Assembly: GCA_017516785.1 (NCBI GenBank)
Contig: JAFXAV010000082.1
Location: 1 to 36,946 of the forward strand
Source: Oscillospiraceae bacterium
GTDB taxonomy: Bacteria; Bacillota_A; Clostridia; Oscillospirales; Oscillospiraceae
Length of the DNA: 36,946 bases
Direction: 5' to 3'
The notes beneath the pieces were generated by a model. It saw only the letters and a list, made by a program, of their open reading frames with translations. It did not search any database and was not told the DNA's origin. Shown in pieces: positions 22,679-30,951 of the stretch. Within the stretch, counting starts at the first letter, position 1. Each line of letters starts with the position of its first letter. The translations under genes were made by a program, and so were the position numbers.

Positions 22679-23896
22679 TTACTTTGCGGAAAGATCCACG
22701 CCCCGGCGCAGGATGCTCATGGCGGGAACCTGCTTCGGAAGCTGCAGGGTGAACTTCATCTGGGGCGTTCTGGGTTCGTCCAGGGTGTTGCCCTCCATGT
22801 CGGCCATGATTTCAGGGACAATGGGGAAGGGGCGCATATCGGGGCCCACAACCTCCAGAGCATCTCCGGCGCGGAACTTGTTGTTCAGGTTGCATATGGC
22901 CAGGCCGTTTTCGTCACAGGATTCCACCTTGGCGCAGATCTGCCATTCCCGGATGTAGCGGGAATTTTCAGTGTATTGGCCAGGTTCGCCATAGTAGAAG
23001 CCGGTGGAGTAGATCCGGTGGGACACATGATCTACCTCGTCCCGCCAGACTTTGTCGATGGGACGGCCCGCTTCGATGTCGTCGATCACATGGCGGTAGG
23101 CACCGGTGACAATGGCGGCATAATAGGCAGATTTGGCGCGACCTTCGATCTTGATGCAGTCGATGCCCGCATCCATGAGGTCCTGCAGATGGTCGATGGT
23201 GCACATATCCCGGGAGTTCAGGATATAGGTGCCTTTTTCGTCCTCGTAGACGGGGAAATACTCGCCGGGGCGCTTTTCCTCCATCAGGGCGTACTGATAG
23301 CGGCAGGGCTGGGCGCAGGCACCGCGGTTAGAGTCGCGGCCGGTCATATAGTTGCTTAATAGGCACCGGCCGGAGTAACTGACGCACATGGCGCCGTGGC
23401 CGAAGGTCTCGATTTCCAGCTTGGGATCGGTCTTCCGGCGGATCTCAGCGATTTCGGGAAGGCTCAGTTCTCTTGCCAGAACTACTCTCTGGGCGCCAAG
23501 GTCAAACCAGGCCTGGGCGCATTCGTAGTTGGCGATGGACTGCTGAGTGGAGATATGCCGCTGGCAATGGGGGGCATACTTGCCCGCCAGGGTGAAGGCA
23601 CCCAGATCGGCAACGATCAGGGCGTCCACACCGGCGTCATCCAGCTGCTGCAGGTATGCGGGGAGGTCTATGACCTCATGGTTCCGGGGCATGGTGTTGA
23701 CGGTCACATGAACCTTCACACCATGGTCATGGGCGTATCTGACGGCAACGGGCAGCTCCTCGGGGGTGAAATTACCCGCGAAGGAACGCATGCCGAAACT
23801 GGTGCCTGCCAGATATACGGCATCCGCACCGTAAAGGACGGACATCCGGAGCCGGTCCATGTCGCCGGCGGGACTCAGTAATTCCAGTTTACTCAT
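22679..23896 (-). CDS. U32-family peptidase-like protein (TrhP-type tRNA hydroxylation family)
   Basis: A 405-residue protein of the U32 family. The signature ETFGHGAMCVSYSGRCLLS, followed by CAQPCRYQY, supplies the conserved cysteines that in relatives hold an iron-sulfur cluster. The start SKLELLSPAGDMDRLRMSVLYGADAVYLAG is typical. Family members TrhP of E. coli and B. subtilis are needed for 5-hydroxyuridine in tRNA; others are annotated as collagenase-like proteases. In B. subtilis the trhP genes lie beside mltG (yrrL), as here, which favours the tRNA role. The ATG at 23896 overlaps the mltG stop by eight bases; the frame is open upstream only in the mltG shadow. Confidence 0.9.
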   Translation of the reverse strand: MSKLELLSPAGDMDRLRMSVLYGADAVYLAGTSFGMRSFAGNFTPEELPVAVRYAHDHGVKVHVTVNTMPRNHEVIDLPAYLQQLDDAGVDALIVADLGAFTLAGKYAPHCQRHISTQQSIANYECAQAWFDLGAQRVVLARELSLPEIAEIRRKTDPKLEIETFGHGAMCVSYSGRCLLSNYMTGRDSNRGACAQPCRYQYALMEEKRPGEYFPVYEDEKGTYILNSRDMCTIDHLQDLMDAGIDCIKIEGRAKSAYYAAIVTGAYRHVIDDIEAGRPIDKVWRDEVDHVSHRIYSTGFYYGEPGQYTENSRYIREWQICAKVESCDENGLAICNLNNKFRAGDALEVVGPDMRPFPIVPEIMADMEGNTLDEPRTPQMKFTLQLPKQVPAMSILRRGVDLSAK

Positions 23897-25550
23897 TGTT
23901 AGAATATGCCTCCCGAATCTTGGCGATGGCAGCTTCATGGTCTTCATAGGTCTTGGAGAAGACATGGGAACCGGCCATGGGATCCAACACGTAATAATAG
24001 TAGGAAGTATCCTCAAAATCCAGCGCAGCTTTGATGCTGGCAAGACCGGGATTGGTAATGGGGCCGGGAACCAGACCGGTGTTGCGGTAGGTGTTGTAGG
24101 GACTGTCGATCTGAAGATCCTCGGCGGTCAGTGCTTCCTTATGCTCGCCCAGTGCATAGAACAGAGCGGCGTCGATATTCAGATAGCGGGGAGTGTTGCC
24201 CCAGCTGAAAAGACGGTTGTAGATAACGGAAGCGATGCGGAAGCTTTCAGAGTTGTTGGCGGTTTCTTCCTCAATCAGAGAAGCGATGGTGAGAAGTCCC
24301 CGCAGATCCAGCTGATGAGCAGCGATATACTCTTCGCTGTCGCCGTTTTCACGCATCATTTCGGAAATGCGTTTGTTCAGAGCAGGCAGCTGACTGTAAA
24401 GCTCCTCGGTGAAGCGGTAGTCAAAACCGGAGAGCATCTTGCCCAGAGCCTCTCTGGGGGTGCTGTTTTCGTAGAAGTCGTAGGTGTCTGGGAAGAGGAA
24501 GCCTTCCAAGCAGTATTTGTCGCCCCGTTCCACACCTTCCAGGAACCAGTAGTCGGCAAATTCGCCGTTGGCTGCGTATTCTTCCAGCTCAGCAACCTTA
24601 CAGATGCCCTTTTCTTCCAGCAGCGCAAAAATTTGGCGGCAGGAATAGCCTTCGGGAATCAGAACGTCCTCAATGACCGCACGGCTGCCGGAGTGGGGAG
24701 CCATGGCGTTGACCAGGGCCATGTAGTCATAGATGGTATTCAGGGTGAAGGTGCCGGTGGTGATTTTGCCCTCTTCCACCACATTGGAAAGGTCTGCATA
24801 CAGCAGGAACAGGTCGGGGTAGCGGATCAGCTCGTTTTCATGGAGCTTCTGGGCAATATCTTCGATGGTATCCTCTGCATTGACAGTAATGGTTACTTCC
24901 TTGGACTCCCGGCCGAAAGCCAGAACATCTGCGGCGCAGACCCAGATCACACGGCCCAGGGACACGCCGATTGCCACGATAATCAGCAGCCATATCAGCG
25001 CAGCGATCAGATGGGGAATTCCCAGAAGCCCGGGGCCCTTCTTCCGTCTGGGACGGCCCTTATGGGCAGGCCGGTCGTGCTTAGGAATCTCATCGACAAT
25101 CGCAGTGGAAGACTTTTCCTCCAGTGCGGTTGCCTCAACCGTGCCGGTCTCTTCGGCTTCGGCGGCAGATTCTTCGCCTGCGGTGTAGGCCTCATCCTCA
25201 TCTTCAGGGGGATAGACACCGCCGGCGGTTTCTGTTTCAGCGGCATTTTCCACAGCAGCGGAAATAACGTCGAAGGCAGTTTCTTCTTCGGTTTCTTTTG
25301 CAAGTTCTGCTTCGGCGGCGCTTTCCACAGCGGAAGAGATGGCATCGAAGCTATCTCCCGATTCTTCTGCGAAATCTGCCTCTGCGGCATCCTCTACGGC
25401 AGAAGAAATGGCATCGAATGCATCCTCTTCGGCGGCAGGTTCCGCAGCAAAGTCTGCTTCAGCAGCATTTTCCACCGCAGAGGAGATGGCGTCAAAGGCG
25501 TCCTCTTCGGGTGTTATGTTTTGTTCTTCCAGAAAGTCGTTTTCTTTCAT
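23889..25550 (-). CDS. mltG: Endolytic murein transglycosylase MltG with long acidic repeat N-terminus
   Basis: MltG cuts new glycan strands at the outer face of the membrane and sets their length. The 553-residue protein has three parts: a cytoplasmic N-terminus of about 175 residues with four copies of an FDAISSAVE.AAEA motif; a basic stretch KGRPRRKKG and one membrane helix (about 180-205); and an outer YceG domain with a LysM-like part (VTITVNAEDTIEDIAQKL) and the catalytic ASLIEEET motif (Glu near 427). Also seen are VIYNRL and PYNTYRNTGLVPGPI, standard for MltG. It lies 14 bases after the DJ-1 gene and overlaps the U32 gene. Confidence 0.95.
   Translation of the reverse strand: MKENDFLEEQNITPEEDAFDAISSAVENAAEADFAAEPAAEEDAFDAISSAVEDAAEADFAEESGDSFDAISSAVESAAEAELAKETEEETAFDVISAAVENAAETETAGGVYPPEDEDEAYTAGEESAAEAEETGTVEATALEEKSSTAIVDEIPKHDRPAHKGRPRRKKGPGLLGIPHLIAALIWLLIIVAIGVSLGRVIWVCAADVLAFGRESKEVTITVNAEDTIEDIAQKLHENELIRYPDLFLLYADLSNVVEEGKITTGTFTLNTIYDYMALVNAMAPHSGSRAVIEDVLIPEGYSCRQIFALLEEKGICKVAELEEYAANGEFADYWFLEGVERGDKYCLEGFLFPDTYDFYENSTPREALGKMLSGFDYRFTEELYSQLPALNKRISEMMRENGDSEEYIAAHQLDLRGLLTIASLIEEETANNSESFRIASVIYNRLFSWGNTPRYLNIDAALFYALGEHKEALTAEDLQIDSPYNTYRNTGLVPGPITNPGLASIKAALDFEDTSYYYYVLDPMAGSHVFSKTYEDHEAAIAKIREAYSNNE
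25224..25502 (-). repeat. Four tandem coding repeats in the mltG N-terminus
   Basis: About 23-residue units at residues 17-35, 43-61, 66-84 and 91-109 share AFDAISSAVENAAEADFA with small changes; the DNA of the units is also alike. They are joined by acidic linkers. Each unit could form a short helix that binds a partner. Confidence 0.85.
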
Positions 25551-25564
25551 GGCGTTTCCTCCTG

Positions 25565-26107
25565 TCAGCGGATAACGATCTGCTCAGCGATGGCTTCCGC
25601 GGTTTCGGATCCCTTCAGAGTCTCCACAAGAGCCAGACCGAAGGGGATTGCACAGCCGGCAGAAGTGCCGGTGATCAGCTTTTCATCAATGACCACTGCT
25701 GCGTCCTCTGCGACGAAGGCGCTGCCCATGCCGCTTTCGCAGCCGGGATAGCAGGTGGCGTTCATGCCTGCAGTGATACCCAGGTCTGCCAGGACAGTGG
25801 GGCCTGCGCAGATGGCGGCAACGAACTTGTCGTTGTCCCACGCAAATTTCAGGGCGTTCATGGCCTCCTCACTGGCTCTGACGGAGGTGACACCGCCCAG
25901 GCCGCCGGGGAGAATGATCATGTCCATATCGGTCAGATCCATTTCTGCGATCTCGATGTCAGCTTCCACGCCGATGCCGTGGCCGCCTTTGATGATCTTG
26001 CCGTTGACACCGACGGTCATCACATCAACACCTGCGCGGCGCAGCAGGTCCAGAGGCGCAATGGCCTCAGTCTCTTCAAATCCGGTACCCAGTAACATGT
26101 AAACCAT
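25565..26107 (-). CDS. DJ-1/PfpI family protein
   Basis: A 180-residue protein of the DJ-1/YajL/PfpI family. The N-terminal MLLGTGFEETEAIAPLDLLRRAG carries the conserved Glu, and FVAAICAGPTVLADLG places the nucleophile Cys at position 100. This subfamily includes YajL and ThiJ-annotated proteins; roles as chaperone, glyoxalase or deglycase have been proposed and disputed. GGAGG stands seven bases before ATG. It lies between tmk and mltG in one operon, with only two bases between the tmk stop and its ATG. Confidence 0.93.
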   Translation of the reverse strand: MVYMLLGTGFEETEAIAPLDLLRRAGVDVMTVGVNGKIIKGGHGIGVEADIEIAEMDLTDMDMIILPGGLGGVTSVRASEEAMNALKFAWDNDKFVAAICAGPTVLADLGITAGMNATCYPGCESGMGSAFVAEDAAVVIDEKLITGTSAGCAIPFGLALVETLKGSETAEAIAEQIVIR

Positions 26108-26109
26108 AA

Positions 26110-26778
26110 TTATACCTCCAGACTGTTCCGCACATGGCGGTAGATCTCTTCGTGAATGTCTTCGATGCTTCGCATCTGACCGTCACGCACACAGTCGATG
26201 ACGGTCCAGCCGTAATACTCGGCGGCTTTTCTGCCCATCCGGCGGCAGGTGGCAAGGTAGGCAAGGTCCTTTTCGTGGATATCCGCCTGGGTATTGGTGG
26301 CAGCCTCCCGGGAGCGCATCATCTTTTCGGTGAAGTCCGTGGGGACATCCAGATAGATGGTCAGGTCGGGGCAGGGAAGTCCCAGCTTGTCGTACTCAAA
26401 CTCATAGAGCCATTTGAGGTACTCCAGCTGCTTGTCCTCCGGCTCCTTGGATGCCTGATGAACGGCGTTGGAAGTGGTGTAGCGGTCAGAAAGAACCAGG
26501 CCGCCCTTTTCGTACCACTCACCCCAAACCTTTTTGTAGGATGCAAAGCGGTCCACGGCGTAAAAGGCAGAGGCTGCATAGGCGTTGACATCGGAAGGTC
26601 TGGTGCCGAATTCGCCGCCCAGGTACATCCGGATCAGAGCCGAACTGGGCTCCGAATACTGGGGAAATACCAGCTTCTGAAATTCCATGCCCTCAGCAGA
26701 AACCCGCTGCGTCAGAAGTTTAAACTGGGTGGACTTGCCGGAACCGTCGGTTCCTTCAATTACGATCAGTTTGCCCAT
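26110..26778 (-). CDS. tmk: Thymidylate kinase-like protein
   Basis: A 222-residue kinase that should phosphorylate dTMP to dTDP for DNA synthesis. It has the P-loop IEGTDGSGKS (7-16), the DRFASYKK segment and the DRYTTSNAVHQ motif, then LDVPTDFTEKMM.SR in the lid region. This is the longer clostridial type, unlike the roughly 205-residue E. coli-type Tmk, and the genome may carry a second copy. GGAGAGGAG lies about ten bases before ATG. It is first in the five-gene minus-strand operon. Confidence 0.92.
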   Translation of the reverse strand: MGKLIVIEGTDGSGKSTQFKLLTQRVSAEGMEFQKLVFPQYSEPSSALIRMYLGGEFGTRPSDVNAYAASAFYAVDRFASYKKVWGEWYEKGGLVLSDRYTTSNAVHQASKEPEDKQLEYLKWLYEFEYDKLGLPCPDLTIYLDVPTDFTEKMMRSREAATNTQADIHEKDLAYLATCRRMGRKAAEYYGWTVIDCVRDGQMRSIEDIHEEIYRHVRNSLEV

Positions 26779-26869
26779 TAATGCAGTCTCCTCTCCGTTT
26801 TTACGCGGTGAGCGGCTTGAATTTTGAGGAAATCCAAAATCCGCATAGTATCACATAATATGATATGTT

Positions 26870-26898
26870 ATCATACCATATTCTGAGCCGTTTGTAAA
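26870..26898 (-). promoter_or_regulatory. tmk operon promoter
   Basis: Minus-strand TTTACA (26893-26898), 17-base spacer, TATGAT (26870-26875). A TGATA-TGT-TATCA palindrome (26861-26873) overlaps the -10 box. The leader would be about 85 bases and contains an ATTTTG/CAAAAT hairpin (26821-26840). Confidence 0.7.
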
Positions 26899-26946
26899 CA
26901 AAAAGGCCGCTTTCAAATCTTAAATTTCCATAAACGAAGATTCTGG

Positions 26947-26975
26947 TTGCATATTGGGGGAAAACCTGATAGAAT
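26947..26975 (+). promoter_or_regulatory. Promoter of the DEAD-box helicase gene
   Basis: TTGCAT (26947-26952), 17-base spacer, TAGAAT (26970-26975), about 40 bases before the ATG. It is divergent from the tmk promoter. Confidence 0.75.
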
Positions 26976-27015
26976 AACAAAACTATTGATTTTTTAGGAG
27001 TAAAAGACGAATTTT

Positions 27016-28206
27016 ATGGAACGCAATGAGATTAGCTTTCAGGATCTTGGCCTGAGCGATGCCATGCTGAAGGCTTTGGAGAAGAAGGGATATGGATATC
27101 CTACCACCATTCAGCAGGAGGCAATTCCTCCTTTTATGCAGTGGAAGGACGTCATCGCAAAGGCGCCCACCGGTACCGGAAAGACCTTTGCCTTCGGCAT
27201 TCCAATGATTGAACATATTGATCCCCAGTGCGGCGATGTACAGGGCCTGATTCTGGCCCCCACCCGGGAACTGGCCATTCAGATCGGTGATGAGCTGAGA
27301 GGTCTTCTGACTTATTACCGGGGCATCCGCGTGGCGGTGCTCTACGGCGGTGCAGGCATCGGCGCCCAAATCAAGCAGCTGGAGCGGAAACCCCAGATTG
27401 TGGTGGCAACTCCAGGCCGTCTGATGGACCACTATAACCGCCATACCATCCGTCTGGACAAGATTCAGACTGTGGTTCTGGACGAGGCAGACCGGATGCT
27501 GGACATGGGTTTCTTCCGGGATGTGACCAAGATCATCGAAAAGGTCAAAAACCGTAAGAATCTGGGCCTGTTCTCCGCAACCATCTCCCAGGAGGTTATG
27601 ACCGTTTCCTGGATGTACCAGCGAGACGAGGTGGAGATTACGGTTGAGCCTAAGAAGGAAGACCGCCCTGATATCGATCAGTATTCTCTCACTGTTACCC
27701 CTCTGGAAAAGGCAGAAACTACCCTTCGGCTGATCCGTAGTCAGGGTTACGAGCGGGTGATGATTTTCTGCAACACCAAGCATATGTGCCAGCGTCTCTG
27801 CGACGATTTCCAGCGGGCAGGTCTGGACTGCGACTGCATCCACGGCGATATTCGCCAGAACCTCCGTGAAAAGACCATGCAGAAGTATCGGGACGGCAAG
27901 CTGGCTGTTCTGATTGCCACCGATGTTGCTTCCCGAGGTATCGACGTGGATGACGTGGACTGCGTTGTGAACTTCGATGTGCCCGAGGAAAATGAGTACT
28001 ATGTCCACCGTATTGGCCGTACCGGACGTGCCAAGCGCAAGGGTGTGGCCTGGTCCATCATCGGCAATTTCCCCGAGAAGGCCAAGCTGGATGAGATTGC
28101 CAAGTTCTCCAATTACACCGTCAAACCCATGCTTCTGGGTGAGGACGGCAGCCTGACTGAAGAAGTGGTCAAGCCTGCTGCTCCTGCAAAGAAGCGCTTC
28201 CGTTGA
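27016..28206 (+). CDS. DEAD-box RNA helicase
   Basis: A 396-residue ATP-dependent RNA helicase consisting of the two RecA-like domains with almost no tail. Motifs in order: the Q motif GYGYPTTIQQEAIP, APTGTGKT (50-57), PTRELA, ATPGRL, DEAD (156-159), SAT, ATDVASRGIDVDDV and YVHRIGRTGRA. The short C-terminus PAAPAKKRFR is basic. Such proteins remodel RNA in ribosome assembly, mRNA decay or cold adaptation; which one cannot be told. The nearest AGGAG (26996-27000) is 15 bases before the ATG, unusually far. The next gene overlaps its stop. Confidence 0.95.
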   Translation: MERNEISFQDLGLSDAMLKALEKKGYGYPTTIQQEAIPPFMQWKDVIAKAPTGTGKTFAFGIPMIEHIDPQCGDVQGLILAPTRELAIQIGDELRGLLTYYRGIRVAVLYGGAGIGAQIKQLERKPQIVVATPGRLMDHYNRHTIRLDKIQTVVLDEADRMLDMGFFRDVTKIIEKVKNRKNLGLFSATISQEVMTVSWMYQRDEVEITVEPKKEDRPDIDQYSLTVTPLEKAETTLRLIRSQGYERVMIFCNTKHMCQRLCDDFQRAGLDCDCIHGDIRQNLREKTMQKYRDGKLAVLIATDVASRGIDVDDVDCVVNFDVPEENEYYVHRIGRTGRAKRKGVAWSIIGNFPEKAKLDEIAKFSNYTVKPMLLGEDGSLTEEVVKPAAPAKKRFR

Positions 28207-29096
28207 CGCCCGCCGAGCGGGGATTTCTGCTGCTGAGCTCCCATCTGGGAGACCCGGAACGGAAACCTCTGACATCTTCCCAATTGCGAACCCTCGGCCA
28301 ACGGATGCAGATGATGGAAAAGCCTGACCAGGACCGGGAACTGGAAGCAAAGGATTTGGCTTCTCTGGGTTACCGGCCTGAAGTGGCGAACCGGATTCTG
28401 CATCTTCTGAATGACGAAGATCTGCTCCGCTACTATATTAATAAAGGTAAGAGTTTTGGCTGCATCCCTGTTACGAGAGTGAGCGGAGGGTATCCGCTGC
28501 TGCTTCGCAAGCGGCTGGGTCTGGACAGTCCCGGGGTCCTGTGGGCCAAGGGCGATCTTTCTCTGCTCTCTGAGCCTACGGTTTCCCTGGTAGGCAGTCG
28601 GGAATTACAGAATGAAAACCGGGCCTTTGCCGAAGAAGTGGGCCGTCAGGCGGCGCTGCAGGGCTATGTACTGGTGTCAGGAAATGCCCGGGGCGCGGAT
28701 AAAGCCGCACAGAATGCCTGTCTGAAAAACGGCGGACGGGTCATCAGTGTGGTAGCCGATGAGCTGGTGAAGCAGCCGCTTCTGGAGCGGGTACTGTATC
28801 TGAGTGAGGACGGTTATTCAGAAACGTTTTCTTCCCAGCGGGCCCTCAGCCGCAACAGGGTGATCCATGCTCTGGGAACCCGTACCTTTGTGGCCCAGTC
28901 CGGACTGAAAATAGGCGGAACCTGGGACGGCACTGTGAAAAACCTCCGCTTTTGTTGGAGCGGAGTCTGGTGCTATGACGATGGAAGCGAAGCTATGAAG
29001 CTTCTGGCATCGATGGGCGCAAACCTGATTCATATGGAGGATCTGAATTCTTTTTATGATCTTCCCGAAACAGAACAAATAAAAATGGACCGCTGA
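28203..29096 (+). CDS. DprA/Smf-like DNA-processing family protein
   Basis: A 297-residue protein with a DprA-type Rossmann fold. The core reads SLVGSRELQNENRAFAEEVGRQ, then LVSGNARGADKAAQNACL and GGRVISVVADEL, where standard DprA has SG.A.GIDG.AH..AL..GG.TIAVL..G. The GID..AH residues are changed to GADKAAQ. Known DprA loads RecA on incoming single-stranded DNA in transformation. The N-terminus TPAERGFLLLSSHLGDPERKPLT supports the TTG start at 28203, which overlaps the helicase stop; the ribosome-binding site is weak. It may be a second, diverged DprA with another role. Coupling with an RNA helicase is notable. Confidence 0.8.
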   Translation: MTPAERGFLLLSSHLGDPERKPLTSSQLRTLGQRMQMMEKPDQDRELEAKDLASLGYRPEVANRILHLLNDEDLLRYYINKGKSFGCIPVTRVSGGYPLLLRKRLGLDSPGVLWAKGDLSLLSEPTVSLVGSRELQNENRAFAEEVGRQAALQGYVLVSGNARGADKAAQNACLKNGGRVISVVADELVKQPLLERVLYLSEDGYSETFSSQRALSRNRVIHALGTRTFVAQSGLKIGGTWDGTVKNLRFCWSGVWCYDDGSEAMKLLASMGANLIHMEDLNSFYDLPETEQIKMDR

Positions 29097-29121
29097 CAAA
29101 ACCGTCAGCGGTCCGTTTTTT
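29087..29121 (+). terminator. Terminator of the helicase-dprA unit
   Basis: An 11-bp stem (GGACCGCTGAC / GTCAGCGGTCC) with a six-base loop and a run of T. The stop codon of the dprA-like gene lies inside the left arm. Confidence 0.93.
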
Positions 29122-29150
29122 GGTTATTTACCTGAGAGGATTTCCGAAAA

Positions 29151-30731
29151 TCAGATGTTCAGCAGATCGCTGTAGACCTTCAGAGCGCCGTCGGTATCGT
29201 GGGCCAGAACCTTCTTGGCCAGGACTTTACCCAGCTGGACACCTTCCTGGTCGAAGGAATTGACGTTCCATGCGAATCCCTGGTACATCACCTTGTTCTC
29301 AAAGTGAGCAAGCAGAGCGCCCACAGCCTTGGGAGTCAGCTTCTCGCCGATGATGATGGAGCTGGGACGGCCGCCGGCAAACTTCTTGTTCAGGTTGGTG
29401 TCATCCTTGCCGCAGGCAAATGCCACGATCTGAGCAGCCACGTTGGCGCAGAGCTTCTGCTGGCTGGTGGAACCCTGGATCACAACATCAGAGCCCATCT
29501 GACTGTTCTTGAAGCCGACAAACTGCAGGGGAACGATGTCGGTGCCCTGGTGCAGCAGCTGATAGAAGGAGTGCTGACCGTTGGTGCCGGGTTCGCCGAA
29601 GATGACGGGGCCGGTGGCGTAGTTAACAGGCTCGCCGAAGCGGTTGACGGACTTGCCGTTGGATTCCATATCCAGCTGCTGCAGGTGAGCGGGGAAGCGG
29701 CTCAGAGCCTGGGAGTAGGGCAGAACAGCGGTGTTCTGATAGCCCAGGACGTTGCGCTCGTAAACGCCGATCAGAGCATCCAGCAGAGCTGCGTTCTTCA
29801 GAATGTCAGCATTCTTGGCCAAGGCATCAGCCTCTGCTGCGCCGTCCAGGAACTGTGCGAAGACTTCGGGACCGAAGGCCAGGGACAGAACACAGCCGCC
29901 GACGCCGGAAGAAGAGGAGAAGCGGCCGCCGATGTAATCGTCCATGAAGAAGGCTGCCAGATAGTCGGCAGACTTAGCCAGGGGAGAGGTCTCGGAGGTA
30001 ACGGCAACCATGTGGTTTGCAGGATTCAGGCCGGCTTTGACCAGAGCATCCTTGACGAAGGATTCGTTGGTCAGGGTTTCCAGAGTGGTGCCGGACTTGG
30101 ACACCAGGACGAACATGGTGTGAGCCAGATCCAGGGTATACAGAACGCCTGCTGCGTCGTCGGGGTCAACGTTGGAGATGAAAGCGGCCTTCATCTTCAG
30201 GGTGTTATTGACCTTTGCCCAGTTCTCCAGAGCCAGGTAAATGGCCCGGGGGCCCAGGTCGGAGCCGCCGATGCCGATCTGGCAGACGGTGGTGAACTTT
30301 TCACCGGCAGCATTTACGATCTCACCTGCGTGGACCTTGTTGGCAAAGTCGGAGAACTTCTTCTGCTCGCCCACATAGAACTCGCGCTTGTCAACGCCGT
30401 CAGCAATGACAGCTTCGCCCAGCTGGCCGCGGCACATGTGATGCAGAACACGGCGCTTTTCGCCGGTGTTGATGACTTCGCCATTGTAGAGGGCAGCGAA
30501 CTTTTCGGTCAGCTGTGCTTCCTCGGCAAACTTTGCCAGGGCAGAGAGAATCTTGTCATCCACGGGACGGGCGCCGTAGTTGAAGTCCAGGCCTTCAGCA
30601 ACGGGAACAGTGTAGTTCTTGACGCGCTCAGCACCGTTTTCTCCGGTCATGGCAGCGACCAGGTCAACGCGCTCGGAATTCAGCAGTTCCTGATAGGAAG
30701 CCAGGGTATCCATGTTTTTCCAGGTAATCAT
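29151..30731 (-). CDS. pgi: Glucose-6-phosphate isomerase
   Basis: Pgi interconverts glucose 6-phosphate and fructose 6-phosphate in glycolysis. The 526-residue protein has the family signatures DYIGGRFSSSSGVG and FDQEGVQLGKVLAKK, the GIGGSDLGPRAIYLAL and SKSGTTLET sugar-phosphate loops, and GTNGQHSFYQLLHQG. The length is close to the E. coli type (549). GAGGAGG nine bases before the ATG at 30731 fixes the start; further in-frame ATGs up to 30767 have no such site. Codon use shows high expression. It has its own promoter, divergent from the GH79-type gene. Confidence 0.97.
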   Translation of the reverse strand: MITWKNMDTLASYQELLNSERVDLVAAMTGENGAERVKNYTVPVAEGLDFNYGARPVDDKILSALAKFAEEAQLTEKFAALYNGEVINTGEKRRVLHHMCRGQLGEAVIADGVDKREFYVGEQKKFSDFANKVHAGEIVNAAGEKFTTVCQIGIGGSDLGPRAIYLALENWAKVNNTLKMKAAFISNVDPDDAAGVLYTLDLAHTMFVLVSKSGTTLETLTNESFVKDALVKAGLNPANHMVAVTSETSPLAKSADYLAAFFMDDYIGGRFSSSSGVGGCVLSLAFGPEVFAQFLDGAAEADALAKNADILKNAALLDALIGVYERNVLGYQNTAVLPYSQALSRFPAHLQQLDMESNGKSVNRFGEPVNYATGPVIFGEPGTNGQHSFYQLLHQGTDIVPLQFVGFKNSQMGSDVVIQGSTSQQKLCANVAAQIVAFACGKDDTNLNKKFAGGRPSSIIIGEKLTPKAVGALLAHFENKVMYQGFAWNVNSFDQEGVQLGKVLAKKVLAHDTDGALKVYSDLLNI

Positions 30732-30786
30732 GCGGGAAATCCTCCTCATATGTAAATGGTTTTGCATTCATATTGCATACATGGAA

Positions 30787-30815
30787 AGTATACAACATTT
30801 TGCAAAAAATTACAA
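30787..30815 (-). promoter_or_regulatory. pgi promoter
   Basis: Minus-strand TTGTAA (30810-30815), 17-base spacer, TATACT (30787-30792), about 55 bases before the ATG. Confidence 0.72.
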
Positions 30816-30884
30816 GAGAAATGATGCATCCTATACATGAATATCTGGTAAAAACAGGGTGTGGATATTGTGCGGAATTGAGAA

Positions 30885-30912
30885 TTGATTTACGCAATAG
30901 CTATGATATAAT
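30885..30912 (+). promoter_or_regulatory. Promoter of the GH79-type gene
   Basis: TTGATT (30885-30890), 16-base spacer, perfect TATAAT (30907-30912). Confidence 0.75.
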
Positions 30913-30914
30913 GT

Positions 30915-30926
30915 GAGTGTTCACTC
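30915..30926. promoter_or_regulatory. Operator-like palindrome at the GH79-type gene start site
   Basis: GAGTG-TT-CACTC, a perfect 12-base palindrome starting two bases after the -10 box and covering the predicted start of transcription, where a repressor would block it. Confidence 0.45.
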
Positions 30927-30951
30927 TTCGTATTAATAAGGAGAAATTATT

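Noticed and set aside
25224..25502. CRISPR or other non-coding repeat array
   Set aside because: The repeats keep the reading frame, vary at codon third positions and lie within the mltG N-terminus.
23859..25751. 630-codon plus-strand open frame opposite mltG
   Set aside because: It covers the mltG antisense and parts of two neighbours; Phe/Gly-rich low-complexity text reflects the antisense of acidic repeats.
29199..30755. 518-codon plus-strand open frame opposite pgi
   Set aside because: Antisense shadow produced by strong codon bias of pgi; no start signals and composition unlike real proteins.
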